DNA of 63,669 bases from Arachidicoccus rhizosphaerae (GCF_900107765.1 NZ_FNQY01000022.1:1-63669); one strand, 5' to 3'; positions 1 through 9,040 are shown, counted from the first letter of the stretch. Translations and numbers: made by a program. Notes: a model not told the origin generated them from the letters alone.

Positions 1-531
1 TAACCAGTTCTCACTTAAATCGGTAATGACGTTGGTAATATATCCATTTTTACGCGTCGTATCATTATTCATATCAATAAAGTCCGGATTATAATAATAA
101 CCTTGTTCGGGTACAATATTAAAATAGGAAAAATGTTGTGGCAAACTACCCAGATGCCATTTACCAATCCAGGCCGTCTGATATCCGGCATCTGTCAGAT
201 AACTGGCAAAGGTTGGCTGAGCAGGATCAAATTTGGAAAAATTATCTTCAAAGCCATTTAAATTGCTGTATTTACTCGTCAGTAGACAAGCTCTGCTGGG
301 ACCACAAAGCGAATTGGTAACAAACGCATTATAATAGGTGGCTCCCTCTGAAGCCAGTTTATCAATGTGCGGAGTGGCTCCATAGGGAGATCCGTAGGTG
401 CCAATGGATTGATAAGCATGGTCATCAGAGACGATAATCAGGATATTGGGACGCTGGTCCGCTGACTGCGCCTTTACGCTTACTGCCCAACCAGAAATCA
501 GTACCAGAAATGAAAGAAAAACTCTTTTCAT
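1..531 (-). CDS. Secreted sulfatase (arylsulfatase family), 3' part outside the window
   Basis: The reading frame opens at the ATG at 531 and runs off the window edge, so only the first 177 residues are seen. It starts with a signal peptide (MKRVFLSFLVLISGWAVSVKA, cleavage near residue 22), then the metal-binding strand PNILIIVSDD. The sulfatase signature C-G-P-S-R follows at about residues 76-80; its cysteine is the one normally converted to formylglycine, so the enzyme would need a maturation system. GYQTAWIGKWHLG is the second family signature. Sulfatases hydrolyse sulfate esters, typically of sulfated polysaccharides, in the periplasm. The substrate cannot be told from this part. It lies 321 bases downstream of the D-amino-acid operon on the same strand and probably has its own promoter. 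Confidence 0.9.
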   Translation of the reverse strand, partial: MKRVFLSFLVLISGWAVSVKAQSADQRPNILIIVSDDHAYQSIGTYGSPYGATPHIDKLASEGATYYNAFVTNSLCGPSRACLLTSKYSNLNGFEDNFSKFDPAQPTFASYLTDAGYQTAWIGKWHLGSLPQHFSYFNIVPEQGYYYNPDFIDMNNDTTRKNGYITNVITDLSENWL

Positions 532-852
532 ACCATTAAAATATTGTTGATCTAAATAACAGCTTGTTTGCAGCCAATGTGCGTTGCCTCCCATAATCGC
601 TATTGCGGCCTGTGCGGCAAATCAAGGTCATTGTCTAATAAAACGTCTGGTAAAGATAGTACAATTGACCGAAGGGCATAATAATATGTATGACTTTTTA
701 TTTAAAACAGATTAGGCTTCCTTAAATAAAATCAATAAATATCAATTCATTATCAATGATTTAATTATTTTTATACAAATAGGTCAATTAATTTTTAAAT
801 AAAGAAATCCGCATCAGTTAGTATCCACATATAACACGTGCCAGAAAAGATG
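532..852. other. Intergenic region, AT-rich, no gene seen
   Basis: This 321-base gap separates two minus-strand genes, the dipeptidase and the sulfatase. It should hold the dipeptidase 3' end signals and the sulfatase promoter, but I see no strong hairpin and no clean TAnnTTTG box. Nothing coding is convincing on either strand. Confidence 0.5.
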
Positions 853-1974
853 CTATAAATTATTTTGCAAAAATCCCAACCAATTGCCATGCATAATTTT
901 TTGAATATCCGGGTCGCTATATCCAACCTTTTTAAAAAGACCTGGCAGTTTCTGTAAATCAGAGATATCATCCAGATCATATGGTGTCTGTTCTTTACCA
1001 AATGCGCCATCCAAATCAGACCCTATGCCTATATGATCCGCATTGCCTGCAATCTGACAGATATGATCCATGTGCCGTATTAAAGAATTTAAGTCACATC
1101 CCGCCGATTGAGGATCAGTCACTCCCCTTTTCCAGTCCGGCACCATCATCCAGGCGTCCAGCGCCCCGCCGATTACGGCTCCTCTGTCAATCAACGCTTT
1201 AATCATTTCATCGGAGAACTGCCGGTTATGATTGACAATAGCCCTGCAATTGTTATGACTTGCCCAGATTGGCCCCTGATAGCACTTCAGAGCGTCCCAA
1301 AACGCCTCGTCGCATAAATGAGTCACGTCTAAAATCAGGTCAAGCTGCTGCATTTCCTTTAAGAGTTCTTTACCTGCATGACTTAGAGGGGCCGAGCTAT
1401 CCGTACCGAAAGCATACCTTCCCGGGCCATAGTGTGCGGGGCCCAGTGCCCTCAACCCATCTTCATAACTTTGATGCAAATGATCCAAAATTACAATTGA
1501 ATCTGCTCCTTCCAGGCTCCTGATATATCCGATGGGTAATGCATCTACCAGTTCCTTTTCGTATTTTACGACAGTATTCAGGCTGCTTTTCCTATCATCT
1601 TTATCCAGTGCTGTTTGCCAAAGCGAGACTACCTGTTGTAAATCCTGTTTATTTCTTACCGATTTTAACACACCAGTGCGCTCCATCTCTTTATACCATG
1701 CCAGTTGCCCCTGCGTTTGTGCCCAGGCCTGCTCCGGACTATGCCAGCCGGGCAGTGAACCTGAATAATCTACATAGCGGGCAATCTGGGTTGCAACCAC
1801 CAGACCTATGCCTCCTTTACGCAGCGCAGGAAAGCTCACCGTTCCTTTTGCACGGTCCGGCTTATCCGTTAATCCACTTTCACGTTCTCTGATAAATTCA
1901 ACAGATTTGGTTAAATCCCTGTTCCATTCCAGGGCATTCATTGCCAGGTCCAGATGTGCATCTATTATAAACAT
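853..1974 (-). CDS. Membrane dipeptidase family protein (peptidase M19, renal dipeptidase-like)
   Basis: At 373 residues this is a full-length M19 metallopeptidase with a TIM-barrel fold. Zinc-ligand motifs are visible in order: the HxD pair in DAHLD (H7, D9), a glutamate in RSLEGADS near residue 154, histidines in DVTHLCDEAFWDA and ASHNNCRA, and the late GIGSDLDG motif. Family members hydrolyse dipeptides, often with a D-residue at the C-terminal side. No signal peptide is visible, so the copy is probably cytoplasmic. It is the last gene of a four-gene minus-strand run (permease, RidA, PLP enzyme, dipeptidase) with a 71-base gap to the gene before it. That supports a role in freeing D-amino acids from imported dipeptides (inference). 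Confidence 0.92.
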   Translation of the reverse strand: MFIIDAHLDLAMNALEWNRDLTKSVEFIRERESGLTDKPDRAKGTVSFPALRKGGIGLVVATQIARYVDYSGSLPGWHSPEQAWAQTQGQLAWYKEMERTGVLKSVRNKQDLQQVVSLWQTALDKDDRKSSLNTVVKYEKELVDALPIGYIRSLEGADSIVILDHLHQSYEDGLRALGPAHYGPGRYAFGTDSSAPLSHAGKELLKEMQQLDLILDVTHLCDEAFWDALKCYQGPIWASHNNCRAIVNHNRQFSDEMIKALIDRGAVIGGALDAWMMVPDWKRGVTDPQSAGCDLNSLIRHMDHICQIAGNADHIGIGSDLDGAFGKEQTPYDLDDISDLQKLPGLFKKVGYSDPDIQKIMHGNWLGFLQNNL

Positions 1975-2045
1975 ATAGAAAGCTTGTTTTTAATTATGAT
2001 GGGAAAAATAAAAAAGAAAGGTAATCGGCAATAAAAAACGACAGG

Positions 2046-3254
2046 TTAAAAATTGATTTTTCTTTTTCTGGCCTGGACCTGCCATTGATCAGCAACTTTT
2101 GCCTTTTTAATCACCCAGGCATGATCATATAGTGCCACTGTAGGACAAATATGGAAAGGTACCGCATATAACAAACTGCCTACCGGAGGCAATTGGGCTG
2201 TACTCCCTTCTTTTAAACGCAGATTTAAATGTTCCTCACTTTGGAAAACTTCCTGTAAATCCGGAGCATTTAAAAAACGGGCTCTGGGAAAAGGCATTTC
2301 TGAAGCAATGGCTTTAGTTCCCATATCCACCGTACAGGTACCATTATCCAGATGATCAATCACCCGGGTAATAATTACGGCAGCTGGTTCAAAAGGTAAG
2401 TCTTTAAAATGCATTGCATACCCCTGGTCCCAGAATACAAAAGTGCCAGGGCTCAATTCAGCGCCCTGTCTTTTAATATGCGTGGAAAAGGAAGGCGAGC
2501 CGCCGATAATAAGTTTTAAAGGGGTTGCCCTTAAACGGTTGCAGCGATCCAGTAATTCTTTAACGGGTACGAATAGCTCATCGCTCGCAGCCTGCCTTTC
2601 AACCGGGTCGTCTATTTTTAGATGACCATCATAGACATGCAGGCCGATCAGCTGTACATGGGATAATTTTTTAAGTTCTTCAATAAAGAATGCAGCCTTA
2701 TCCGGCGCAATACCTGTGCGGTGCATACCTGCATCTATATCTACATAGACGCCCAGTTGCACAGCTGCAGATTTTGCTCTGCTATTTAAATGCCGTGCAT
2801 TTTCCAGATTAGATACCAGGCAGCTAAAATGCGTCTTATTATAGCGCTTAAGTAATTGCAACCACCTTTCTAAATCCGGCCCTATTAAAGGATAGGCTAA
2901 TAGCACATCCTCTGCATTCAGCTGGGCCAGCATCTCTGCCTCGGCAATAGTAGCACATTTAAAACGGGTTATATAATGTTGCTGTAAAATTCTGCAGACA
3001 GCAGGCATTTTACTGGTTTTAACATGGGGACGAATCCGGCTGTCATCTCCCACCATTTTTTTAATCCGCCGAATATTATCAATCAAACGATCATAATAAA
3101 TAACCAGTGCGGGGCTTTCCAGCGCCCTGGTGTCTTCTATCAGATACCAGGGACGTTTCGGATTATTTTCACCTCCGTTAACGGAATTCTCAGGGTAACT
3201 ATCCCTGCCTGAATTATTTCCATTGCCCGACTCATTTGTGCTTATCATGGACAT
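2046..3254 (-). CDS. PLP-dependent D-serine dehydratase / D-threonine aldolase family protein
   Basis: The protein is a fold-type III (alanine-racemase-like) PLP enzyme of 402 residues. The cofactor lysine is K79 in RPHVKTSK, and the C-terminal metal site is H368-I-C370 in PFHICPTVALYD. As I recall the family, an HxC pair marks eukaryotic-type zinc D-serine dehydratases and HxD marks D-threonine aldolases, so D-serine to pyruvate plus ammonia is the better guess. The first 33 residues are a Ser/Asn/Gly-rich, poorly conserved extension. It sits between RidA (53-base gap) and an M19 dipeptidase. RidA would clear the 2-aminoacrylate intermediate expected from serine dehydration, which fits the dehydratase reading. 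Confidence 0.82.
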   Translation of the reverse strand: MSMISTNESGNGNNSGRDSYPENSVNGGENNPKRPWYLIEDTRALESPALVIYYDRLIDNIRRIKKMVGDDSRIRPHVKTSKMPAVCRILQQHYITRFKCATIAEAEMLAQLNAEDVLLAYPLIGPDLERWLQLLKRYNKTHFSCLVSNLENARHLNSRAKSAAVQLGVYVDIDAGMHRTGIAPDKAAFFIEELKKLSHVQLIGLHVYDGHLKIDDPVERQAASDELFVPVKELLDRCNRLRATPLKLIIGGSPSFSTHIKRQGAELSPGTFVFWDQGYAMHFKDLPFEPAAVIITRVIDHLDNGTCTVDMGTKAIASEMPFPRARFLNAPDLQEVFQSEEHLNLRLKEGSTAQLPPVGSLLYAVPFHICPTVALYDHAWVIKKAKVADQWQVQARKRKINF

Positions 3255-3307
3255 ATCATTTAAACAGAAGATTTAATTTTCTGAAAATTCTCTGTTCTTT
3301 ATTAGGA

Positions 3308-3820
3308 TTAAGGGTACAATTCAAAAACGGCTTCGATTTCTACAGGAATATTATCCGGTAAAGACCCCATTCCTACCGCACTTCGAACACCAACGCCGTT
3401 ATCTGCGCCCCATACCGTTTTAAAGAGTTCACTACACCCGTTGATAACATAAGGGTGCCTTGTAAAGCCGGGTGTCGCATTTACCATACCTAAGACTTTA
3501 ATCACTCTTTTTACCCGGTTTAAGCTTCCGACTGCACTTTTAATGGTGGCGAGCATTGCCAGCCCGACCTGCCTTGCGGCAAGCACACCATCTTCAATAT
3601 CAATATTCTCTCCCACCCTTCCAATAATCAGACTTCCATCCTCTTTCACGGTACCATGCCCGGACAGGTATAGAAAATCCCCTACCAACAAGCAAGGCTT
3701 ATACACGCCTTTAGGTTCGGGGGCCGGAGGAAGCAGAAGTCCTGTCGCAGAAAAATTCTCTTCTGGAGATCCTGATACATTAAAAGTTGGTATTTCTGTA
3801 TTGTTTGCTGCTGTTGACAT
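3308..3820 (-). CDS. RidA/YjgF family protein (enamine/imine deaminase)
   Basis: This 170-residue protein belongs to the RidA (YjgF/YER057c/UK114) superfamily. It has the family's opening (LLPPAPEPKGVYKPCLLVGDFL), a central region on reactive-intermediate handling (QVGLAMLATIKSAVGSL) and a C-terminal VGMGSLPDNIPVEIEAVFEL, where the usual arginine of archetypal RidA is not obvious. It resembles the longer (about 150-residue) RidA subfamilies rather than the 128-residue archetype. RidA proteins hydrolyse 2-aminoacrylate and related imines released by PLP dehydratases. Its place between a GntP-type permease and a D-serine dehydratase-like enzyme is the best functional clue. Confidence 0.85.
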   Translation of the reverse strand: MSTAANNTEIPTFNVSGSPEENFSATGLLLPPAPEPKGVYKPCLLVGDFLYLSGHGTVKEDGSLIIGRVGENIDIEDGVLAARQVGLAMLATIKSAVGSLNRVKRVIKVLGMVNATPGFTRHPYVINGCSELFKTVWGADNGVGVRSAVGMGSLPDNIPVEIEAVFELYP

Positions 3821-3938
3821 GATGATTTTTTTGGAAATTTAATAAAATGGCCTGGCCATACACTTATTGTTCATCAAATTTAAAGTATTTAAACTGGCTG
3901 ACCTAAAAGGGGGTGGCTGTATTAACAATAAGATTACG

Positions 3939-5243
3939 CTAATGAAGGATGAGGTGCAGGACAAATACGCCAATAAGTCCCGTTACGGAAACAATCGTTT
4001 CCATTAAGGACCAGGATTTAAAAGTATCCTTCAGACTCAGATTAAAATATTCTTTAAAAAGCCAGAACCCGGAATCATTTACATGAGAGAAAAACAAGCT
4101 TCCGGCTCCAATGGACAAGACCATAAGATTGGGATCAATGCCACTATTCAAAGTAAGGGGTGCCATAAATCCAGCTGCTGTCAGACCGGCTATCGTGGCT
4201 GAACCAACGGCCAATCGAATGATGGCAGCCATTAACCAGCCCAATACCAATGGATGTACGGGCCAGTGATGAATACTGCCGGCGATGGCAGCACTTACGC
4301 CACTATCATTCAAAACCTGGTTTAAAGCACCTGCACCTGCAATAACCAGCAGGATTAAGGCAATATCTTTAATGGCAGCGCCGTACATATCAGATATTTG
4401 GCTCATGCGAATACCTTGAACCACACCCACCGATATCGTAGCTACAATAATGGACAATATCATCACAAAGGACGCATTGCTGAAAAAATCCAGCCATGAA
4501 CTGCGTCCCAGTCTGTATTTTAAAAATGCCCCACCCATTAATAATAAAACAGGCAAAAGGGCAGTTACAAAGCTATTAAACAATCCAGGCATCTTAGCTG
4601 TACCTACTGGCTTTGGAATAAAACTCTCCAATGGGCTGGAAGGTATCTTACGTAAATACCTGCAAAAAAACGGACCGGCAAGCAGTAACGCCGGTATGGC
4701 TAATATTAACCCATATAATAAAGTAGTTGTAATGTTAGCGTGCAATTGCTGCACCAGGGCAGTGGGCGCCGGATGGGGCGGTAAAAATCCATGGGTCACG
4801 GAAAGGGCCGCCAGCATAGGCAGACCAGTTGCAACAGCAGGTAATTTATATTGGTAAGTAACCGAGAAAATCAACGGCACCACCAAGACAAATCCGACAC
4901 CGTAAAATAAGGAAATCCCCATCACAAAACCCGTTATCATAAGCGCCCAATGAACATAGCGTGTTCCGAACCTTTTAATCAACTGACTGGCAATCTGCTC
5001 CACGGCACCACTTTCTGCTATAATCTTTCCAAACATTGCGCCCAGGGTAATAATAATTATAAGTGACCCCATCATGGAACCAATACCCTTTTCTATGGAA
5101 GGGATAATCTGTTCAGCCGGCAATCCGAATAAAAAGCCAGCCAGCACAGAGACCAGCAGAAAAGATAAAAAAGCATTCAGTTTTACCCAGGTAATCAGGA
5201 TAATCAATAATGCAATACAAAGTAGGATTAAAACAAAGGTCAT
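3939..5243 (-). CDS. GntP-family permease (gluconate / D-serine type)
   Basis: A polytopic membrane protein of the GntP family, about 434 residues from the ATG at 5243 (MTFVLILLCIALLIILITWV). A longer frame to 5312 adds 23 poorly hydrophobic residues and is less likely. Family marks are FGLPAEQIIPSIEKGIGSMMGS, GFLPPHPAPTALVQQL, AVGSATIAGLTAAGFMAPL and HVNDSGFWLFKEYF. GntP proteins are proton symporters for gluconate, related sugar acids, or D-serine (DsdX). It is the first gene of the run with RidA, a D-serine dehydratase-like enzyme and a dipeptidase, and no gluconate kinase is near, so D-amino-acid import is the preferred reading. Confidence 0.9.
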   Translation of the reverse strand: MTFVLILLCIALLIILITWVKLNAFLSFLLVSVLAGFLFGLPAEQIIPSIEKGIGSMMGSLIIIITLGAMFGKIIAESGAVEQIASQLIKRFGTRYVHWALMITGFVMGISLFYGVGFVLVVPLIFSVTYQYKLPAVATGLPMLAALSVTHGFLPPHPAPTALVQQLHANITTTLLYGLILAIPALLLAGPFFCRYLRKIPSSPLESFIPKPVGTAKMPGLFNSFVTALLPVLLLMGGAFLKYRLGRSSWLDFFSNASFVMILSIIVATISVGVVQGIRMSQISDMYGAAIKDIALILLVIAGAGALNQVLNDSGVSAAIAGSIHHWPVHPLVLGWLMAAIIRLAVGSATIAGLTAAGFMAPLTLNSGIDPNLMVLSIGAGSLFFSHVNDSGFWLFKEYFNLSLKDTFKSWSLMETIVSVTGLIGVFVLHLILH

Positions 5244-5399
5244 CGGTTTAGTGCTTTTAATATCTAGTAACTTCAACCCTGCAATTCTTATGAACGAATC
5301 AGCCACAACCAAAAGAAATAAAAAGACTGGATAAGTCTTAAAATGGGAAGATACTAAAAAAAGGAAAAGCAGAATAATAAAAGGATAAGTTCTGATAGA

Positions 5400-5831
5400 T
5401 TAAAAAGGAATTTCCCAGTCCGCAATACCACCGGCTATGACCTTAAACATCTTAAAATGTGCCAGTCTTTTTGCAGTGCTGAGTCTGTCGTATGCCGCCA
5501 GGTCCCTAAGGAGTAATTTACGTTCCAGGTGTCTCCGTTCATAAGCTAGCTGCCCACGGGTGACTTCTAGCATACACCGGCCTTTGACTAATCCGATCTT
5601 GCTTTGATCAAACTGATAACCTCTCTTTAAGGACTCCTCATAGACTTCAGCCAGGTAGCTATTGATGGCACTGACAGGGTCATCAGCCTGCTTAAACCTT
5701 TTGAGTGCCGGATGATTTCTATAACCATTGGTCCAACCCTCCAGCACATGCTTTGCAAGTAAGCCTTCACGCCATAGGGCTAACAACCCTTTGGTATCTA
5801 AATATCCCGGATGAAGTGACCATAAACGCAT
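5400..5831 (-). CDS. Pyrimidine dimer DNA glycosylase / endonuclease V-like protein
   Basis: The 143-residue protein starts MRLWSLHPGYLDTKGLLALW and continues GYRNHPALKRFKQADDP, the pattern of the Pyr_excise family related to T4 endonuclease V. Such enzymes cut the glycosylic bond at UV-induced pyrimidine dimers and then nick the abasic site. The N-terminal amine after methionine removal is the nucleophile in the T4 enzyme, so the conserved second-residue region matters. It stands alone, divergent from the MarR gene, with 283 bases between the two starts. Whether this cellular homologue acts on UV dimers is inferred from the family. Confidence 0.85.
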   Translation of the reverse strand: MRLWSLHPGYLDTKGLLALWREGLLAKHVLEGWTNGYRNHPALKRFKQADDPVSAINSYLAEVYEESLKRGYQFDQSKIGLVKGRCMLEVTRGQLAYERRHLERKLLLRDLAAYDRLSTAKRLAHFKMFKVIAGGIADWEIPF

Positions 5832-6075
5832 AGAAATAAATTAAAAGTATACTTATGAAAAACCTCCGCTCCCACAAGATAAACAATTTGACATAGAGAA
5901 AAAGTGAGGCAAAGCAGCATTTTTATAACTTACTTAATTTTTCAGGACCCGTCTGTTCAAAAAACTATATTTTCAAATTAATTACTGAAATACAACTAGT
6001 TATAAAACAACAACAAACTTTTACAGAGAGAGTTTCCAGGCTAAATGTACATTTTAAGATTTCTTTTTAATAATT

Positions 6076-6110
6076 TATTTGTTGCAACAAATATTGTTGC
6101 ATTATCTTTG
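6076..6110 (+). promoter_or_regulatory. marR promoter with 18-bp perfect operator palindrome
   Basis: Positions 6076-6093 form the perfect palindrome TATTTGTTGCAACAAATA. It overlaps the TTTG (6078-6081) that serves as -33 element; 21 bases later comes TATCTTTG (6103-6110), an exact TAnnTTTG -7 box. A further half-site TTGTTGCA lies at 6094-6101. A dimeric repressor bound here would cover the whole promoter, so autorepression by the MarR protein encoded next is the natural inference. Confidence 0.8.
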
Positions 6111-6114
6111 CACT

Positions 6115-6567
6115 ATGAAAATAGAAAACGTCATCAAACAGTCCAGCTTCTCCAGCAGTTACCATAAAGTGGTGGTGAATTTGATTTTCACGGGCAACTG
6201 GATCCGGGATGAGCAGATGAAAGTTTTTAAGCAATTTGATCTGTTGCCACAGCACTATAATGTACTGCGCATCATCAAAGGTCATATGCCCCATCCAATT
6301 GCACCCAAGGATATTAAAGAAGTGCTTATAGATAAGGCCGGAGACTTAACTCGTCTGTTGGATAAGTTGGAAAAAAAGGGGCTTGTTAAACGCAACCTTT
6401 GTCCTTCCAACCGACGACAAATGGATATCAGTATGACAGACAAAGGTCTTAAAATACTGGAACAGCTACAGGGGCCGCTACAGATCTTTACGGATATGAT
6501 TCAAAATAATCTTTCTAAGGATCAGGCTGAAAATTTGAGTGACCTGCTGGACCAGTTAAGAGGCTGA
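6115..6567 (+). CDS. MarR family transcriptional regulator
   Basis: A 150-residue winged-helix regulator. The start is taken at the ATG at 6115 (MKIENVIKQSSF); the longer frame from 6079 would lie inside the promoter. The body shows the MarR pattern: LLPQHYNVLRIIKG, the recognition helix region LIDKAGDLTRLLDKLEKKGLV, then the wing NRRQMDISMTDKGLKIL. The only obvious operator is the 18-bp palindrome directly upstream, so it likely represses itself and perhaps the YceI and DoxX genes that follow. MarR repressors beside YceI/DoxX genes commonly answer quinones, phenolics or oxidants; the ligand here is unknown. The -7 box ends only 4 bases before the ATG, so the mRNA is probably leaderless. Confidence 0.92.
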   Translation: MKIENVIKQSSFSSSYHKVVVNLIFTGNWIRDEQMKVFKQFDLLPQHYNVLRIIKGHMPHPIAPKDIKEVLIDKAGDLTRLLDKLEKKGLVKRNLCPSNRRQMDISMTDKGLKILEQLQGPLQIFTDMIQNNLSKDQAENLSDLLDQLRG

Positions 6568-6664
6568 CAAAATTAATATTTTGGCAACACGGATTTTTCA
6601 TACAAAATCGTAATTTCAAAAGACAATCCTTATTAAAATAAAAAAACAATTAAATCTAAAAATT

Positions 6665-7201
6665 ATGGCAACTCAAAAATGGATCTCTGATCCAACGCAC
6701 AGCGAACTTCAGTTTAAAGTAAAACATCTGATGATCAGTAAAGTAACGGGCGGCTTTCAAGACTTTACGATTCAGGCAGAAACAGATGGTGATGATTTCA
6801 GCAATGCAAAAGTAACCGCCAAAGTACAGCTTGATTCTATCGCTACAGGTCAGAAAGACCGTGACAATCACTTAAAATCCGCAGACTTTTTTGACGTAGA
6901 AGCCAATCCAACAATGGACTTCACTTCCACCAAAATTGTCAAAAAAGGCGATGATGATTATGAACTGGACGGAGAGTTAACCATTAAAGGTATTACCAAA
7001 CCTGTATCCATTAAACTGGAATATGGTGGAACCGCCGTTGACCCATGGGGCAATACAAAGGCAGCTTTCAGCCTGGATGGCAAAATCAGTCGTAAGGAAT
7101 GGGGCTTAACTTATAATGCACCTTTGGAAGCCGGTGGCGTAATGATCAGTGATGATGTAAAAATCCTTGGAGAAATCCAATTAGTAAAATCCGCAGAATA
7201 A
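6665..7201 (+). CDS. YceI family lipid-binding protein, cytoplasmic form
   Basis: The 178-residue protein is a YceI-like lipocalin-fold barrel: WISDPTHSELQFKVKHLMI at the start, FFDVEANPTMDF in the middle, LDGELTIKGITKPVSIKLEY, and the closing ISRKEWGLTYNAPLE with GGVMISDDVKILGEIQL. The family binds polyisoprenoids or similar amphiphiles. There is no signal peptide, unlike E. coli YceI, so it should be cytoplasmic. It lies 97 bases after marR, with a half-match to the marR operator (GCAACA near 6583) in the gap, which suggests but does not prove co-regulation. Confidence 0.93.
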   Translation: MATQKWISDPTHSELQFKVKHLMISKVTGGFQDFTIQAETDGDDFSNAKVTAKVQLDSIATGQKDRDNHLKSADFFDVEANPTMDFTSTKIVKKGDDDYELDGELTIKGITKPVSIKLEYGGTAVDPWGNTKAAFSLDGKISRKEWGLTYNAPLEAGGVMISDDVKILGEIQLVKSAE

Positions 7202-7474
7202 ATTTAGTGGATTGAGTCCAGATCATCTATATATAAAACTGTTAGACCGGTATCAGGCTTAAATGAGTAGTCACGTGTCAAAAGAAAAGTGAGGCCAGCT
7301 CTGCACTGCCTTAGTTTGTTTCCGGTCTACAATTTATTTAATTTCTTCCGCTACATTCTTGAAGAAATACGGTTGCTTTGACCACTGAGTTCCGTAGACT
7401 CCTTTAACCTACCAGATCTGTGAACAGCCATTACTGTTCAGCATTTCTTATTTCAAAAGCTTTAATAATAGTTT

Positions 7475-7930
7475 ATGCGCATAGAAAAAACCAATACCCA
7501 GAACTGGGTACCTTTATTTGCCCGTCTGGCTGTTTTTTTTACTATTTTCCCCCATGGCGCCCAAAAATTACTGGGCTGGTTTGGCGGCGCCGGTTTTAGT
7601 GCCACAATGGACGGTCTGTCCAAAGGCGCCGGTCTGCCGGTATTTATTGTTTTTCTTGTTATTATTTTTGAATCCATTGCTCCGTTATTTTTACTCTTTG
7701 GATTTCTAACAAGAATTTCCGCAGCCGCGGTACTCATCAACTTTTTAGGCGTAGTCTTTACGGTTACGATTCACAGCGGGTATTTTATGAACTGGCACGG
7801 GGAAGCCGGCAAAGGCGAAGGACTTGAATATTTTATTTTATTATTTGCACTTCTTATTATTTTACTTCTAAGAGGGGGTGGCAAATTAAGTCTGGATGGA
7901 CTACTGTTTAATAAACCAGGCAAATCCTAA
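7475..7930 (+). CDS. DoxX family membrane protein
   Basis: A 151-residue integral membrane protein with four predicted helices. Typical DoxX features are FARLAVFFTIFPHGAQKLLG in the first helix, then FGGAGFSATMDGLSKGAG, IVFLVIIFESIAPLFLLFGF and a C-terminal helix FILLFALLIILLLRGGG. DoxX-like proteins are linked to thiol and oxidative stress handling or to quinone-linked membrane redox, though the exact reaction is rarely known. It is separated from YceI by 273 bases without a gene and precedes an LLM flavin oxidoreductase. The group looks like a redox or electrophile response. Confidence 0.88.
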   Translation: MRIEKTNTQNWVPLFARLAVFFTIFPHGAQKLLGWFGGAGFSATMDGLSKGAGLPVFIVFLVIIFESIAPLFLLFGFLTRISAAAVLINFLGVVFTVTIHSGYFMNWHGEAGKGEGLEYFILLFALLIILLLRGGGKLSLDGLLFNKPGKS

Positions 7931-8017
7931 CCAGTCAATACACCCCTATCAGGAAGGCTGATTATTAAAAATAAAAAACGTTCCTCTTTAATTCTCATTT
8001 TAAAGTCCGAGGTATTT

Positions 8018-9040
8018 ATGAAAAAAATAGGCTTTTTATCATTTGGTCACTGGGATAAACATCCGGCGTACCGGGTACGCTCCGCCAGTGACACCCTTTT
8101 GCAGTCTATCGATCTGGCTGTTGAGGCAGAAAAAATAGGTGTAGATGGAGCATATTTCAGGGTGCATCATTACGCCCAGCAATTAGCCTCACCTTTCCCT
8201 TTACTTGCTGCAATTGGCGCCAAAACCAACAAAATAGAGATAGGAACCGGCGTCATTGACATGCGCTATGAAAATCCGCTTTACATGGTGGAAGACGCTG
8301 GTGCAGCTGATTTAATTTCCGAAGGAAGATTACAACTGGGCATCAGCAGAGGTTCTCCGGAACAGGTAATAGACGGATGGCGTTATTTTGGTTACGAGCC
8401 CAAAGCCGGTGAGTCAGATGCTGATATGGGACGTCGTCACGGCCTAGAATTTTATCAGCAGCTGGACGGTGTTGGATTTGCTAAACCCAATCCAAGACCG
8501 ATGTTCCCTAATCCGCCCGGCCTGTTAAGGCTGGAGCCCTACGCTGAAGGATTGAAAGAACGGATTTGGTGGGGAGCAGGCTCTAATGCTACTGCCATCT
8601 GGGCAGCTGAACAAGGAATGAATTTACAGAGTTCGACCTTAAAAGAGGACGAGAGCGGCAAACCTTTTCATGTGCAACAGGCGGAACAGATCAGGCTATT
8701 TAAAAATGCCTGGGAGAAAGCTGGACACGCCAGAAAACCTAGAATTTCTGTCAGCCGGTCTATCTTTGCAATTACAAATGATATGGACAGAACTTATTTT
8801 GGGCATGAAAAAAGAAGCCAGGACCAGATCGGTAATATTGATCAAAATACACGCGCCATATTTGGGCGTAGCTATGCTGCGGAACCTGAAAAACTTATCA
8901 AGGAACTATCCCAGGATGAAGCCATACAGGAAGCAGACACCTTACTGCTCACGATTCCCAATACCCTGGGTGTCGAGTATAACGTGCACGTACTGGACGC
9001 TATTCTTAAATATGTTGCGCCGGAACTGGGTTGGAGATAA
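8018..9040 (+). CDS. LLM class flavin-dependent oxidoreductase (luciferase-like monooxygenase)
   Basis: The 340-residue protein has the bacterial luciferase-like TIM barrel: GFLSFGHWD at the start, DGAYFRVHHYAQQLASPFPL, the flavin-loop region IEIGTGVIDMRYENPLYMVE, and ISEGRLQLGISRGSPEQ. Members oxidise diverse small molecules with FMNH2 or F420; the substrate is not evident. It follows doxX by 87 bases on the same strand and ends just before a strong terminator at 9088-9119, so it closes this transcription unit. Length and motif order are normal for the family. Confidence 0.92.
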   Translation: MKKIGFLSFGHWDKHPAYRVRSASDTLLQSIDLAVEAEKIGVDGAYFRVHHYAQQLASPFPLLAAIGAKTNKIEIGTGVIDMRYENPLYMVEDAGAADLISEGRLQLGISRGSPEQVIDGWRYFGYEPKAGESDADMGRRHGLEFYQQLDGVGFAKPNPRPMFPNPPGLLRLEPYAEGLKERIWWGAGSNATAIWAAEQGMNLQSSTLKEDESGKPFHVQQAEQIRLFKNAWEKAGHARKPRISVSRSIFAITNDMDRTYFGHEKRSQDQIGNIDQNTRAIFGRSYAAEPEKLIKELSQDEAIQEADTLLLTIPNTLGVEYNVHVLDAILKYVAPELGWR

